NCBI GenBank assembly: GCA_017999915.1
Contig: JAGNKX010000003.1
Coordinates: 124,001 to 188,000, forward strand
Reading direction: 5' to 3'
DNA from: Spirochaetota bacterium
GTDB taxonomy: Bacteria; Spirochaetota; UBA4802; UBA5550
Length of the DNA stretch: 64,000 nt
Shown here: positions 15,934 through 23,994 of the stretch, piece after piece
Position numbering within the stretch: position 1 is the stretch's first letter
Layout: each line of letters opens with the position of its first letter
Translations under genes and position numbers: made by a program
Notes under the pieces: generated by a model
Told to the model about the DNA's origin: nothing
Database searches by the model: none
Seen by the model: the letters and a program-made list of their open reading frames with translations, nothing else

Positions 15934-17103
15934 ATGAACAAACAGGCGATAGAGACCATTTACGAGAAGAACAGGATCGTCGAAAATATCATCGACGCCC
16001 TGCAGGAGCGCAGCCATTTTCTTTTTCTCGGACACAAGAACCCCGATGAGGACTGCATCGGATCGATGGTAGCCTTCGCCCTGATAGCCGGCAAGTTCTC
16101 GAAGAAGGCCAATGTTTACATAAGCGAATCGATGCATGAGCATTTCCAGTACCTCCTTGATATCTGCCGCCACAACGCGATCAGCTGCTCCGAGGCGATG
16201 GCCAACATCGACGAAACCGTCGACGCCGTCGTCGTGTGCGACACGCCAAAGCCCTCGATGATAGACCTCAACGCGGACATCGAGAAGATCCTGGGAAGGC
16301 CGGGCGTTCTTAAGATCGAGGTGGACCACCACCTGGGAGCGGACAGCGCCTATATCGGCGACGAGGGATACCGCCTCGTAACCGAGGCCACGTCATCCAG
16401 CGAGCTGGTCGGCCTCATCGCCATGAAGCTGGCGAAGAGGAAGGAGATCCTCAAGCGCTACAATATCAACAACCCCCTTTCCAGGAACGTGATCCTCTCC
16501 GTGCTCACGGGGATCGTGGGCGATACCAATATGGGCCAGTACATCATCTCAAAGCGCCAGAAACGGTATTATGACATCTTCAGCAACATGTATAATTCCC
16601 TCCTCGAGCGGGAAACCACCAAGGAAACCAATTTCGTGAACAAGGACGAGGTGTTCCACGAGATCCAGCGCCTCTCCGCGGTTGAGGACAGTTGCTTCAG
16701 GTTTATCTATAATAAGAAGAAGTTTTCGAAATCGATCGGCTTTTCGGTGCTGAGCGTCGATGACATGAAGGCCCTCTATGACGCGTACGACAGCGATACC
16801 ATCGTCTCGGTCACCCGTTCCGTCGCCGATCATCTCGCCGAAGAGAGCGGGTGCTTGGGTTTCGTCGTATACGATGATTCCGAGGCGTCCGGCCTGGTCC
16901 AGTTCAGGCTGCGCCGCGGCCAGAAGTACAAGGGGCTCGATCTCCGCAGCGTCCTCGAGATTTTTTCATTTAAAAACGGCGGCGGCCATGAGGGCGCCAT
17001 CGGCTTCCGGGTCCACCGGAAAAGCATCGGCGACCTTGACGCCTATGTCGCGCAGCTGATCGAGGGCATTGAAAAAGCCCTCGAAAGGTACGCGCGTCCC
17101 TGA
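15934..17103 (+). CDS. DHH/DHHA1 family phosphoesterase (NrnA-like)
   Basis: 389 residues. The DHH domain shows FLGHKNPDEDCIGSMVAF, VVVCDTP, EVDHHLGADSAYIGD and TGIVGDTNMGQY, the aspartate/histidine ligands of a two-manganese site. The DHHA1 part ends with FKNGGGHEGAIGFRV, the GGGH nucleotide-binding motif. Relatives degrade nano-RNA, pAp, or the linear products of cyclic dinucleotides. It follows the GGDEF gene by 25 bases, so a role in clearing pGpG or pApA is plausible but inferred. The protein is longer than NrnA (about 310-340), with extra sequence between the two domains. Confidence 0.85.
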   Translation: MNKQAIETIYEKNRIVENIIDALQERSHFLFLGHKNPDEDCIGSMVAFALIAGKFSKKANVYISESMHEHFQYLLDICRHNAISCSEAMANIDETVDAVVVCDTPKPSMIDLNADIEKILGRPGVLKIEVDHHLGADSAYIGDEGYRLVTEATSSSELVGLIAMKLAKRKEILKRYNINNPLSRNVILSVLTGIVGDTNMGQYIISKRQKRYYDIFSNMYNSLLERETTKETNFVNKDEVFHEIQRLSAVEDSCFRFIYNKKKFSKSIGFSVLSVDDMKALYDAYDSDTIVSVTRSVADHLAEESGCLGFVVYDDSEASGLVQFRLRRGQKYKGLDLRSVLEIFSFKNGGGHEGAIGFRVHRKSIGDLDAYVAQLIEGIEKALERYARP

Positions 17104-17203
17104 AAGGTCCCACGTTCGATGCCGCAGCCCCTATGGGTGGAATAAGCAATCAGCCGGGATGCCGCGGTGCCGGCACCCCGGCCGGACGATCGCAGCGTGC
17201 GCT

Positions 17204-17228
17204 AACCCCGGAGCTCTGCTCCGGGGTT
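17204..17228. terminator. GC-rich stem-loop downstream of the DHH gene
   Basis: AACCCCGGAGC-TCT-GCTCCGGGGTT, an 11-bp perfect stem in the convergent gap between the DHH gene and ssb. Confidence 0.5.
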
Positions 17229-17250
17229 GAAAGCGCGCAACACATTATGC

Positions 17251-17288
17251 GACAAAATACCCCGCAGCTTGCTGCGGGGTATTTTGTC
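17251..17288. terminator. Bidirectional intrinsic terminator
   Basis: An 18-bp perfect stem with a TT loop: GACAAAATACCCCGCAGC pairs with GCTGCGGGGTATTTTGTC. A/T runs flank the GC core on both sides, as expected for a terminator used from either direction. Its right arm overlaps the ssb stop codon (17287-17289, minus strand). Confidence 0.8.
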
Positions 17289-17646
17289 AGGCCGATTTCC
17301 TCTCCAGGCCGCCATCCTGTCTCTTGAACGACTCGATGAAGCGGACCTCCTTGCCGATTAACTTGATCCGGGACTTCTTCTTGCCGTCGCTGCCTTCCCA
17401 CCGCTCCTGGCGCAGGGTCCCCGCGACCATGATCCTTCTGCCCTTGGCTATGCTACTCGAGCAGAATTCGGCGAGCTTTTCCCATGTCTCCACGTCGATG
17501 TAGGAGACCTGGGGATCCGCGTCGTCCTTCGAGTAGTGGTTCATGGCCAGGGAAAAGGTGCACACGTTTTTCCCTGTTTTGGTCTGCTTAAGGACCGGGT
17601 CCCGCGTGGCGTTTCCCTCGATGGTGACTGTCTGGTAGTTTTGCAT
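17287..17646 (-). CDS. ssb: Single-stranded DNA-binding protein without acidic tail
   Basis: 119 residues, a single OB fold: MQNYQTVTIEGNATRDPVLK, GKNVCTFSLAMNHYSK, YIDVETWEKLAEFCSSSIAK and GRRIMVAGTLRQERWE. The ATG at 17646 has AAAGGAG 8 bases upstream; the much longer open frame upstream covers repeat DNA and is rejected. It coats single-stranded DNA in replication and repair. The protein ends in a basic stretch (QDGGLERKSA) and lacks the acidic DDDIPF-type tail that recruits partner proteins, so it may be a secondary SSB. The stop codon lies in the terminator hairpin. Confidence 0.85.
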   Translation of the reverse strand: MQNYQTVTIEGNATRDPVLKQTKTGKNVCTFSLAMNHYSKDDADPQVSYIDVETWEKLAEFCSSSIAKGRRIMVAGTLRQERWEGSDGKKKSRIKLIGKEVRFIESFKRQDGGLERKSA

Positions 17647-17807
17647 AGCGTTTCTCCTTTTTGGTTGATTTACATCTGTTAACGGATGGGGTCGGGGGAT
17701 GTTAAAAATAATTTTAAAATTATTTAAATTTTTCCCATATCCTTGGGGGGTGCAATTGCCCCGGACCGGGGCAGGGTAGTGCCCGGGGACCCCGGGCGGG
17801 GTTTGTT

Positions 17808-17879
17808 GCGAGAGGGAAGGACACTCCGTCCTTCCCTCTCGCGCTCTCCCATCCCGGTCGCTCAAACGCCGCGACGGGC
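17808..17879 (+). repeat. Hairpin repeat family, copy B
   Basis: GCGAGAGGGAAGGAC pairs with GTCCTTCCCTCTCGC (17808-17842), followed by the family tail CGCTC..CCGGTCGCTCA and CGCCGCGACGGGCT. It is in the same orientation as copy A at 1084. It marks the left side of the AT-rich cassette island. Confidence 0.7.
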
Positions 17880-18112
17880 TTCGGGTGAACTCGTCGAACC
17901 GGCTTCGCCGGATTCGACTCAGCGCCGCGCGCTTTTCCGACCTCCTGTCGGCGCGTGGCATTGTGACATCCTGTCAGGCACACCACCCTTATTAGGTATG
18001 TCCGCCTGCCGGCGGACGTTTTGAGGGCCTTGTTGAAGGGAATGTATGGGTTTTTGCGTAAGTAACATAAAATGTTATAACATGTTAAAAGATGATGTTA
18101 TTAAATGCCTTC

Positions 18113-18214
18113 CGCCTTTCGCTTTGGAAGGCCCATCTGCTAACCACAGGATGTGGTTAGTGCCGGCGGAGACAGGATGTCTAAAAACCGCCGGCGTCCA
18201 TCCTCGCGACGCCG
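18113..18214 (-). repeat. 102-bp inverted repeat, left arm (repeat E)
   Basis: This 102-base segment is the reverse complement of 21150-21251 with only two adjacent mismatches. Inside are two smaller hairpins, CTAACCACA..TGTGGTTAG and GCCGGCGG..CCGCCGGC. Together the arms enclose a 2.9-kb AT-rich island of small genes. Confidence 0.85.
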
Positions 18215-18528
18215 TGCCTCCTGCACGGCGACTCTATGTGGCTAACCAGAAGAAGCGCCTATTACGGTAAACGCAAATCAGATCAGTTGGATTTGAATTA
18301 ATTGCTTGTTATGTGAAATTGGCTTGACCATCTATCGGGAAATAAATAATTAAAATATAATATATAAATAACTCCGGGGGGAGAATAATTTGAATTAAAA
18401 AAGATATTGATATAATCAGATATCATTGGATTTATCTCTTATAAACGATATTTGGATACGATTTGATATATGAAATAAAATCACAGCTTTTTGAATAAAG
18501 ATTATTACAGTAATGTTGAGGAATGTTT
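18215..18528. other. AT-rich leader of the cassette island
   Basis: About 300 bases with no supportable gene. Base composition changes sharply from GC-rich to AT-rich near 18260. GTTATGT at 18308-18314 resembles the 3' core of the attC-like sites downstream but has no visible partner arm, so it could be a decayed recombination site. The GAGGA at about 18519 is the ribosome site of the next gene. Confidence 0.4.
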
Positions 18529-19008
18529 ATGGATAAAAATGAAATACCATTATTAGATGAAATAAAAATGCAAACAGATGTAATAATTCCGATTATGCGG
18601 ATTTTGCGAAAAGAATTGGGAAAAGAAAAAGCTGCGGCATTGATTAGTGACGCACTTCGTCCTTATATTCGCAGTGTTTATCATAAAATAGGTGAACGAA
18701 AATCCGGAACCCCTTTTGAAAAATGGGAAAAAGTGTGGGATGATATTCGACCAAGAATCGGGGATAACGTAGAAAGAGAGTTTATAATTAATGATGAAAC
18801 TTCTCGAGATTACAATGTAAAACGATGTAGATTTGCTGAATTTTTTAAGGAATTAGGTGAACCGGAACTTGGAATGATCATGATGTGTGATTTTGATTAT
18901 TATATAGCTGAAATTGGTGATCCCGTTGTTAAGTTAACCAGAACACAGACGATAATGGAAGGAGCTGAACACTGTGATTTTTGTTACCGATTTAATAAAC
19001 AAACTTGA
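18529..19008 (+). CDS. L-2-amino-thiazoline-4-carboxylic acid hydrolase-like protein
   Basis: 159 residues. The second half has CRFAEFFKELGEPELGMIMM, CDFDYYIAEIGDPVVKLTRT and QTIMEGAEHCDFCYRF, the conserved pattern of the ATC_hydrolase family. The family name comes from an enzyme of cysteine biosynthesis from racemic ATC, but most members are unproven. The ATG at 18529 is preferred over 18523 because GAGGA would be only 2 bases from the latter. The codon usage is AT-rich, unlike the flanking chromosome. It is the first gene of the island and is followed by an attC-like site, as a gene cassette would be. Confidence 0.7.
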   Translation: MDKNEIPLLDEIKMQTDVIIPIMRILRKELGKEKAAALISDALRPYIRSVYHKIGERKSGTPFEKWEKVWDDIRPRIGDNVEREFIINDETSRDYNVKRCRFAEFFKELGEPELGMIMMCDFDYYIAEIGDPVVKLTRTQTIMEGAEHCDFCYRFNKQT

Positions 19009-19027
19009 GCGATTGTGATTTTACTTC

Positions 19028-19130
19028 ATATAACATTGGCTAAACGCTCCGCTGCGCTCCTCGGGCTTCGCAACATTATCACCTCCACTGCGCTACGGTA
19101 AAAACGTCGCATAAGCCGGGGACGTTATAT
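19028..19130 (+). repeat. attC-like site 1
   Basis: ATATAAC (19028-19034) is exactly complementary to GTTATAT (19124-19130). Inside, GGCT.A..CG pairs with CG.CGCATAAGCC, giving the outer and inner arm pairs of integron attC sites separated by short unpaired spacers. ACG precedes the GTT core, as in classical sites. It begins 20 bases after the stop of the preceding small gene. Confidence 0.6.
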
Positions 19131-19223
19131 AAAACTGTGTGCTTTTTATTGATTTATTAGAATTTATTTCTACAATGGTAATTGGTGAAAAATCTTAATA
19201 TTATTTTTTGAAAGGGAGTTGTC

Positions 19224-19652
19224 ATGAAGAATAAATTGATCTTATCAGTTGTTATAATAATTGTAAGTATGTTTTTGTTTGGTTGTCTGACATTTGAAAA
19301 AACTAATGCGTGGCTTAATTCACAGAAAGGTGTCCCAAAGATAAATATATCAGGAGATTGGGATGCTGGTTCAATATTTGCTGGGTGGGGTAGTGCAATT
19401 ATTGTTCAAAAAGGAAATGAATTTTATGGCACACTAGGCTTATATAATATTAAGGGTGTAATAAATGGTGATAATATATATTATATATTAACCTCAGGAT
19501 CAAAAATATATTATACTGGATCCTTGAAATACACTCAAAGTGGGAATCTTGAAGGATTAGCTGTGGAAAAAGCAATAGTTGATACAGAAGGAGCAGTAAA
19601 TGCAACAAAATATCCTTTGATAATGAAAAAAGTAGATAAAACAAAAAAATAA
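19224..19652 (+). CDS. Small putative lipoprotein, cassette gene
   Basis: 142 residues. The N-terminus is a lipoprotein signal with lipobox FLFGC, so Cys21 would be lipidated. The mature part is rich in Gly, Asn and Tyr with beta-strand character (SGDWDAGSIFAGWGSAIIVQ, then GTLGLYNIKG). I do not recognise a family. GAAAGGGAG lies about 8 bases upstream of the ATG. The composition is AT-rich. It lies between two attC-like sites, so it is probably a cassette with its own ribosome site. The function is unknown. Confidence 0.7.
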   Translation: MKNKLILSVVIIIVSMFLFGCLTFEKTNAWLNSQKGVPKINISGDWDAGSIFAGWGSAIIVQKGNEFYGTLGLYNIKGVINGDNIYYILTSGSKIYYTGSLKYTQSGNLEGLAVEKAIVDTEGAVNATKYPLIMKKVDKTKK

Positions 19653-19657
19653 AGATC

Positions 19658-19817
19658 GATCAATTCCGCTCCTCGCTCGTTTAGGCCGCCTGCGGTGCTC
19701 GGCCTCGCGCTTATCCCGCCAGCTACAGCGCGGTTTGGGGGAGGTAAAACGCGCATTGCTGGCGGGGCGCTCGGCAAACTGGCTTCGCCAGGTTCGGCTA
19801 CGCCGGAAACGTTATAT
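19658..19817 (+). repeat. attC-like site 2, degenerate left arm
   Basis: It ends with ACGTTATAT (GTTATAT at 19811-19817), identical to the core of site 1. The left arm is weak: GATCAATTCCG at 19658-19668 shares only TTCCG with the complement of the right end. The interior contains long GC-rich inverted segments (CCCGCCAGC..GCTGGCGGGGC and CTGGCTTCGCCAG), as in long attC sites. Confidence 0.45.
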
Positions 19818-19913
19818 GTAATTACCCCGTTTATATTGGGGGATTTAATACATTTTTTACTAAAAGCATTTATCTGCTAAATACGTTTCATTACTTGTGC
19901 GAGGTATATTAAA

Positions 19914-20261
19914 ATGTCAAAGATGATAGCATATTGCGGGCTTATTTGTTCGAATTGTCCTACATATTTAGCCACTCAGAATGATGATAATGTGGCAAGA
20001 GCAAAAACAGCTGCATTATATTCTGAAAAATTTAAGCTGAATTTAAAAACTACTGATATCAACTGTGATGGATGTCTATCAAATGGAGGTAGAATAATCG
20101 CATATTGCCAATCTTGCGAAATAAGAAAATGTTGTCGGGAAAAAGGTTTAAACAATTGTGCAAGATGCAACGAACAGCCTTGTGAAAAATTAATTAAATT
20201 TCATAAATTTTCACCAGATGCTAAAAATTGTTATGAAATGCTTTTAAAAGAGATTGGGTAA
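19914..20261 (+). CDS. DUF3795 cysteine-rich protein, cassette gene
   Basis: 115 residues with 14 cysteines. MIAYCGLICSNCPTYLAT at the N-terminus, then DINCDGCLSNGGRI, YCQSCEIRKCCREKG and CARCNEQPCEKL match the DUF3795 family. The cysteine spacing suggests zinc or iron-sulfur binding. The function is unknown. GCGAGG lies about 11 bases before the ATG. The gene is AT-rich and lies between attC-like sites 2 and 3. Confidence 0.85.
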   Translation: MSKMIAYCGLICSNCPTYLATQNDDNVARAKTAALYSEKFKLNLKTTDINCDGCLSNGGRIIAYCQSCEIRKCCREKGLNNCARCNEQPCEKLIKFHKFSPDAKNCYEMLLKEIG

Positions 20262-20321
20262 ATTATTTATGTAGTAATGTTAAGTTTAGAAATAATTTCA
20301 TTAAATATGCGAGGCAAATAC

Positions 20322-20431
20322 ATATAACAGCGCATATATGATCTGCTTCCGATGGTCGCTTCCGGCTGTGCCACATTTTCACCTCCGATATCGCTTTGGA
20401 GAAAGCTTCTTATGCCCCGGAGACGTTGAGC
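20322..20431 (+). repeat. attC-like site 3
   Basis: The left end is ATATAAC (20322-20328). The right end is ACGTTGAGC, with GTTGAGC at 20425-20431 fitting the integron core GTTRRRY exactly. GCATA and TATGC form the inner arms. The site starts 60 bases after the DUF3795 stop and ends 86 bases before the acetyltransferase start. Confidence 0.6.
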
Positions 20432-20517
20432 GTAATATCATGTTTTTTGTTTTTATTATTGCCAACTTTTCATGTTCGGCAATAATAATATCAAAACAAT
20501 ATTTTTGAAGTAATAAT

Positions 20518-21045
20518 ATGTCACCAGAACATAAAGGAATTCTAAAAGATGAAACTGAAATTATAATCAGAAATGCCTTGAAAAAAGACATGCTTGCAAT
20601 AAACGATATTTACAACTATTATGTTCAAAATTCTACATGCACTTACCAGACAAAACTTGAATTAATAGAAAATCGCTATATCTGGTTTGATGAACATAAT
20701 GATTATTATCCAATTATTGTGGCGGAAATCAATAATGATGTTATCGGTTGGGCTTCGATTTCAAAATTTAAAAATAGAGAAGCTTATAAACCTACTGTTG
20801 AAAATTCTATATATATAAGACATGATAAATTATTTAATGGTTTAGGTGCCATATTATTGGATGAACTTATTAAATTATCGAAATCAAATAGTTATCATAG
20901 TATTATTGCTGGTATTTCAGGCGACCAAGAAGCAAGTATAAAATTACATGAAAAATTTGGTTTTACCAAGGCTGCTCATCTAAAGGAAGTCGGCTATAAA
21001 TTTGATAAATGGCTTGATGTTGTTTATTATCAATTGCTATTATAG
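20518..21045 (+). CDS. GNAT acetyltransferase, phosphinothricin acetyltransferase-like, cassette gene
   Basis: 175 residues. The pattern of the PAT branch is clear: DIYNYYVQNSTCTYQT, VIGWASISKFKNREAY followed by PTVENSIYI, the acetyl-CoA loop in HDKLFNGLGAILLDEL, and SIKLHEKFGFTKAAHLKEVG with DKWLDV. Relatives N-acetylate phosphinothricin, methionine sulfoximine or similar amino compounds; the substrate here is unknown. No strong ribosome site precedes the ATG. Codon use is AT-rich. GNAT resistance-type genes are frequent integron cargo, which supports the cassette reading. No attC-like site is visible after the gene. Confidence 0.85.
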   Translation: MSPEHKGILKDETEIIIRNALKKDMLAINDIYNYYVQNSTCTYQTKLELIENRYIWFDEHNDYYPIIVAEINNDVIGWASISKFKNREAYKPTVENSIYIRHDKLFNGLGAILLDELIKLSKSNSYHSIIAGISGDQEASIKLHEKFGFTKAAHLKEVGYKFDKWLDVVYYQLLL

Positions 21046-21149
21046 GCTCTATTATTGGTTTGCCTCGGCTTCCTTATCATCGATACCTTAATTTTGCAGA
21101 TAGTGTAAATTATCTTTCGCATTTATTTTATATCGCCGGCCAGGACGGC

Positions 21150-21251
21150 CGGCGTCGCGAGGATGGACGCCGGCGGTTTTTAGACATCCTGTCTCCGCCG
21201 GCACTAACCACATCCTGTGGTTAGCAGATGGGCCTTCCGGAGCGAAAGGCG
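21150..21251 (+). repeat. 102-bp inverted repeat, right arm (repeat E)
   Basis: The reverse complement of 18113-18214 with two mismatches. It begins CGGCGTCGCGAGGATGG and ends GGAGCGAAAGGCG. The shared words continue to GGCTCTTG at about 21265, as in the copy at 1310. It marks the right border of the AT-rich island. Between 21046 and 21574 I see only this arm, copy C of the hairpin repeat and short AT-rich spacer. Confidence 0.85.
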
Positions 21252-21430
21252 TAAGGCTCTTGCTGACATCATCCTATCCAATACAATGACATTTTCAATC
21301 ATTGAAGTATAATCTAGTACATTCCCTGCAAACAGGCATTAAAATGTCCGCCGTCAGGCGGACATCCCAATCGGGCGTCTGTCTGAGGGCGAACTCCCGA
21401 CCTAGTCGGGATTCGCCCGAGTTACGCCCG

Positions 21431-21520
21431 ATAGCCTGTCGCGGCGACTGAGCGACCCGAAGAGGGGAGCGCGAGGGGGCCATAGCCCCGGGTTTAAACC
21501 CGGGGCTATGGCCCCCTCGC
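21431..21520 (-). repeat. Hairpin repeat family, copy C
   Basis: On the minus strand GCGAGGGGGCCATAGCCCCG pairs with its complement, with the 20-base palindrome CCCCGGGTTTAAACCCGGGG (21486-21505) at the tip, followed by the family tail CGCTCCCCTCTTCGGGTCGC. It is oriented opposite to copy B, so copies B and C face each other across the cassette island. Confidence 0.75.
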
Positions 21521-21574
21521 AAAAATGTACGACCCGCATCGGGTCAAAACTCCCATGCCCTGGTAAGGGCAAAA

Positions 21575-23788
21575 TCATTTCGACTCCGCAATCCCCGACC
21601 AGCTCGTGGGGTCGTGAGGACCATCGGCGGGCTTCACCGTCACCGGAATCCCCGTAAGGTGCGCCATACCCGACAGGGGGTCAAGACTGTCCGGCCCATC
21701 CGCCGCAAGGATATTGACGTTCACGCCCCGGGTCTTGCTCGCCACAGAGAGTCCCCGGGCCGGCTGGTGGCCCCAGCCATGGGGCAGTGCCACGGTGCCC
21801 GGCATCAGCTCTGAAAGGAACCTGACCGGGACGCGGACCTTGCCGGTCGCTGTGGACACGTCTGCGAAGGCCCCTTCAGTGAGGCCACCGTCGGCGGCGT
21901 CCGAAGGGTGCATGTAGAGATAGTTGGTGTTGTTGTCCCCGCTTACGAAATCCTCCAAATTGTGCATCCAGGAGTTATGGGTTCGGACGGCCCGTTTGGT
22001 AATGAGCTTTAATTGTCCCCGGCTCTTCAGTTCGTCGGAATAGATATTTTCCAGCGCCGCTGCTCTTTCTATAAAGTGCACCGGAGCGAGGTTGACCCTG
22101 CCGTTATCAGTCACGACCCTTTTACCCAGGAACGAATGTTCCCGGTGGGACGGCCGCAGAAACCCATGGGGATGGCGCAGCAGCTTTTTAAAGCCAGGCT
22201 GACCAAAGGAGCGGAGAAGCAGTCCCAGCATCCTCTCCGGGGTCAGAGCCATCCATCGGAAAAACATCGAGCTGCAGGCCCGCATGTTGAGGTTCATCAA
22301 TGCCTGGGCGAAACCGGAGCCGAAGAGGGGCGTTCCGCAGGCGCGGGCCAGGTCGCTGTACACCTCCCAGGGGTGGCGCTGCTCGCCGTCGCGCTCGAGA
22401 ATGGCCCGCGTCGCCTGCAGGTAGGGCCTGATCTGGAGCCCGCAAAAAAGCGGGAATATGAAAGGAATGCCGGGCATTTCAAAGAAGGAGGTGACCGGCA
22501 GAACATAGTGTGCCAGGGATGCGGTCTCGTTCTGGAAGATGTCCACCGAGACCAGCAGGTCGAGCTTTTTGAAGGCCTCGCTGACACGGGCGGAATTGGC
22601 CATGGTGTTCAGTGGATTGCCACCCGTGCAGAAGAGGGCCCTGATCTGACCCTGGCCGGGGGTCAGTATCTCGTCAGCCAGGAGGCCGCCGGGATAGCAG
22701 TCGCTCACCGAGGCGAAGCCGCCGATGCGGGAGCGGTCCTTCCGAAGAAGGAACCCGTGCTTTTTGCCTAGCTGTTCGAAGGAGGCGATGCCCTGTCCCA
22801 CGAGGGTCCCGCCGAAGCGGTCCAGGTTGCCCGTTATGGCGTTGATGACCTCCTGGAGCCAGAACGCCAGGGCCCCGTTGCGTCCCATGTTGACACCGGT
22901 TGAGGAATAGAGGGCCGCTCCGTCCGCTGCGAGGTATCCGCCCACGATGTCACGTAGTGTCGCAGGGGATATGCCGGTGACCTCCGCGGTGCGCTCCGGC
23001 GTCCAGGGCTCGACGATACTCCTCATCTCATCAAGGCCGTCCATGTATTCCCTGGTCCTGGAATGATTTATGGCGTCCCTCAGGAAGACCTCCCTTAGGA
23101 AGGAAAGGTAGAAGAAGACATCGGTATCGGGCCTGATGAAGACGTGCTCTCCCACGGCCCTGGCGGATTCGGTGCGGCGGGGGTCGATGAAAATGACGCG
23201 TCCGCCCCCCTCGACGATGGACTTCAGCTTTTTCACCGGATGGGGCAGCTGGAGAAAGCTGAATTTCGATATGGCCGGGTTGCCGCCGGCGATGACCAGG
23301 AACTTCGTGTTGGCGATGTCGGGGAAGGGCTGCGTGAAGGGAAAGCCGTAGAGGTGATGGGCCACCGCGAACTTGTTGGCGCAGTCCTGGGTGTGAGGCG
23401 AATACATCTGCTTCGTGCCGATGCCGGTCATGAACCCCTGGGCGAAGGCCGGGTGGAGCAGGTCGAAGCCGGTGGCCGTGCCCACATACATGCCGATGGA
23501 ATCCGGCCCGTGGGCCATCCGGAGACTCTTGATCTTCTCGCCGATTTCCCTGAGCGCCTGATCCCAGGATATCCGCCTGAATTCATTGCCTTCGCGCTTT
23601 AATGGATAACGCAACCGGTCCGCCGATTCGTAGATTTTGTGCTGCTTCAGGCCCTTCACGCAGGCATGGCCTTCAGTGGCCACATGGTCTTTATCCGCCT
23701 CGATCTTCTCCACGCGGTTGCCGTCAAGGGTTACCTTGAGGCCGCAGAGGCATTCGCAGATTCTGCAGAAAGTGTGTTCGGTTCTCAT
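21575..23788 (-). CDS. Molybdopterin-dependent oxidoreductase, single-subunit type
   Basis: 737 residues. The ATG at 23788 begins just before the [4Fe-4S] motif C8-x2-C11-x3-C15 (FCRICECLCG) with the fourth ligand in HACVKG at residue 43; the upstream extension has no such logic. YPLKREGNEFRRISWDQAL, FIDPRRTESARAVGEHVFIR, LFCTGGNPLNTMANS and LPHGWGHQPARGLSVASKTR are typical of the DMSO-reductase superfamily, near the formate dehydrogenase branch. There is no twin-arginine signal, so it is cytoplasmic. The active-site region reads SPHTQDCANKF rather than a formate dehydrogenase Sec/Cys-His motif, so the substrate is open. No electron-transfer subunit is adjacent. The codons for MALTPE carry one copy of the GGGGTCAGAGC word. 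Confidence 0.85.
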   Translation of the reverse strand: MRTEHTFCRICECLCGLKVTLDGNRVEKIEADKDHVATEGHACVKGLKQHKIYESADRLRYPLKREGNEFRRISWDQALREIGEKIKSLRMAHGPDSIGMYVGTATGFDLLHPAFAQGFMTGIGTKQMYSPHTQDCANKFAVAHHLYGFPFTQPFPDIANTKFLVIAGGNPAISKFSFLQLPHPVKKLKSIVEGGGRVIFIDPRRTESARAVGEHVFIRPDTDVFFYLSFLREVFLRDAINHSRTREYMDGLDEMRSIVEPWTPERTAEVTGISPATLRDIVGGYLAADGAALYSSTGVNMGRNGALAFWLQEVINAITGNLDRFGGTLVGQGIASFEQLGKKHGFLLRKDRSRIGGFASVSDCYPGGLLADEILTPGQGQIRALFCTGGNPLNTMANSARVSEAFKKLDLLVSVDIFQNETASLAHYVLPVTSFFEMPGIPFIFPLFCGLQIRPYLQATRAILERDGEQRHPWEVYSDLARACGTPLFGSGFAQALMNLNMRACSSMFFRWMALTPERMLGLLLRSFGQPGFKKLLRHPHGFLRPSHREHSFLGKRVVTDNGRVNLAPVHFIERAAALENIYSDELKSRGQLKLITKRAVRTHNSWMHNLEDFVSGDNNTNYLYMHPSDAADGGLTEGAFADVSTATGKVRVPVRFLSELMPGTVALPHGWGHQPARGLSVASKTRGVNVNILAADGPDSLDPLSGMAHLTGIPVTVKPADGPHDPTSWSGIAESK
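22239..22249 (+). repeat. Isolated GGGGTCAGAGC word inside the molybdopterin oxidoreductase
   Basis: An exact copy of the word that is clustered at 41.8-49.6 kb, here followed by C. It is in frame and encodes A-L-T-P on the coding (minus) strand. It is the only exact copy I found outside the cluster. Confidence 0.8.
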
Positions 23789-23994
23789 GGGGAGCGGGTC
23801 CTTAACTGGTATCTGATTGTCATCGCATCGTGGCGGCATCCTGCATTGACCGGGGTTTTTCCGCAATGATATTTCAACGGGACCGCCCTGTTCAATCCGA
23901 TCTTGTATTCTGTCTCCCGCCGGACAGAACGCTTTTTTCTTGATATTTACGCGCATGATGATACCATATGGGTATTCCAGGCCAAGAGGTAGCC

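Noticed and set aside
17647-17961. Long N-terminal extension of ssb
   Set aside because: The ATG at 17646 has AAAGGAG upstream and starts the OB fold; the extension reads through repeat DNA.
17743-18024. 93-codon open frame next to ssb
   Set aside because: It is a product of hairpin repeat copy B and GC-rich sequence; no ribosome site, and it is shared only with other repeat copies.
18046-18270. 74-codon open frame at the left inverted repeat
   Set aside because: It covers the 102-bp inverted repeat arm, and codon content is not protein-like.
18113-21251. Composite transposon bounded by the 102-bp repeats
   Set aside because: No transposase lies between or in the arms and no target duplication is visible; the repeats belong to a dispersed intergenic family. 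I keep only the weaker claim of a bracketed island.
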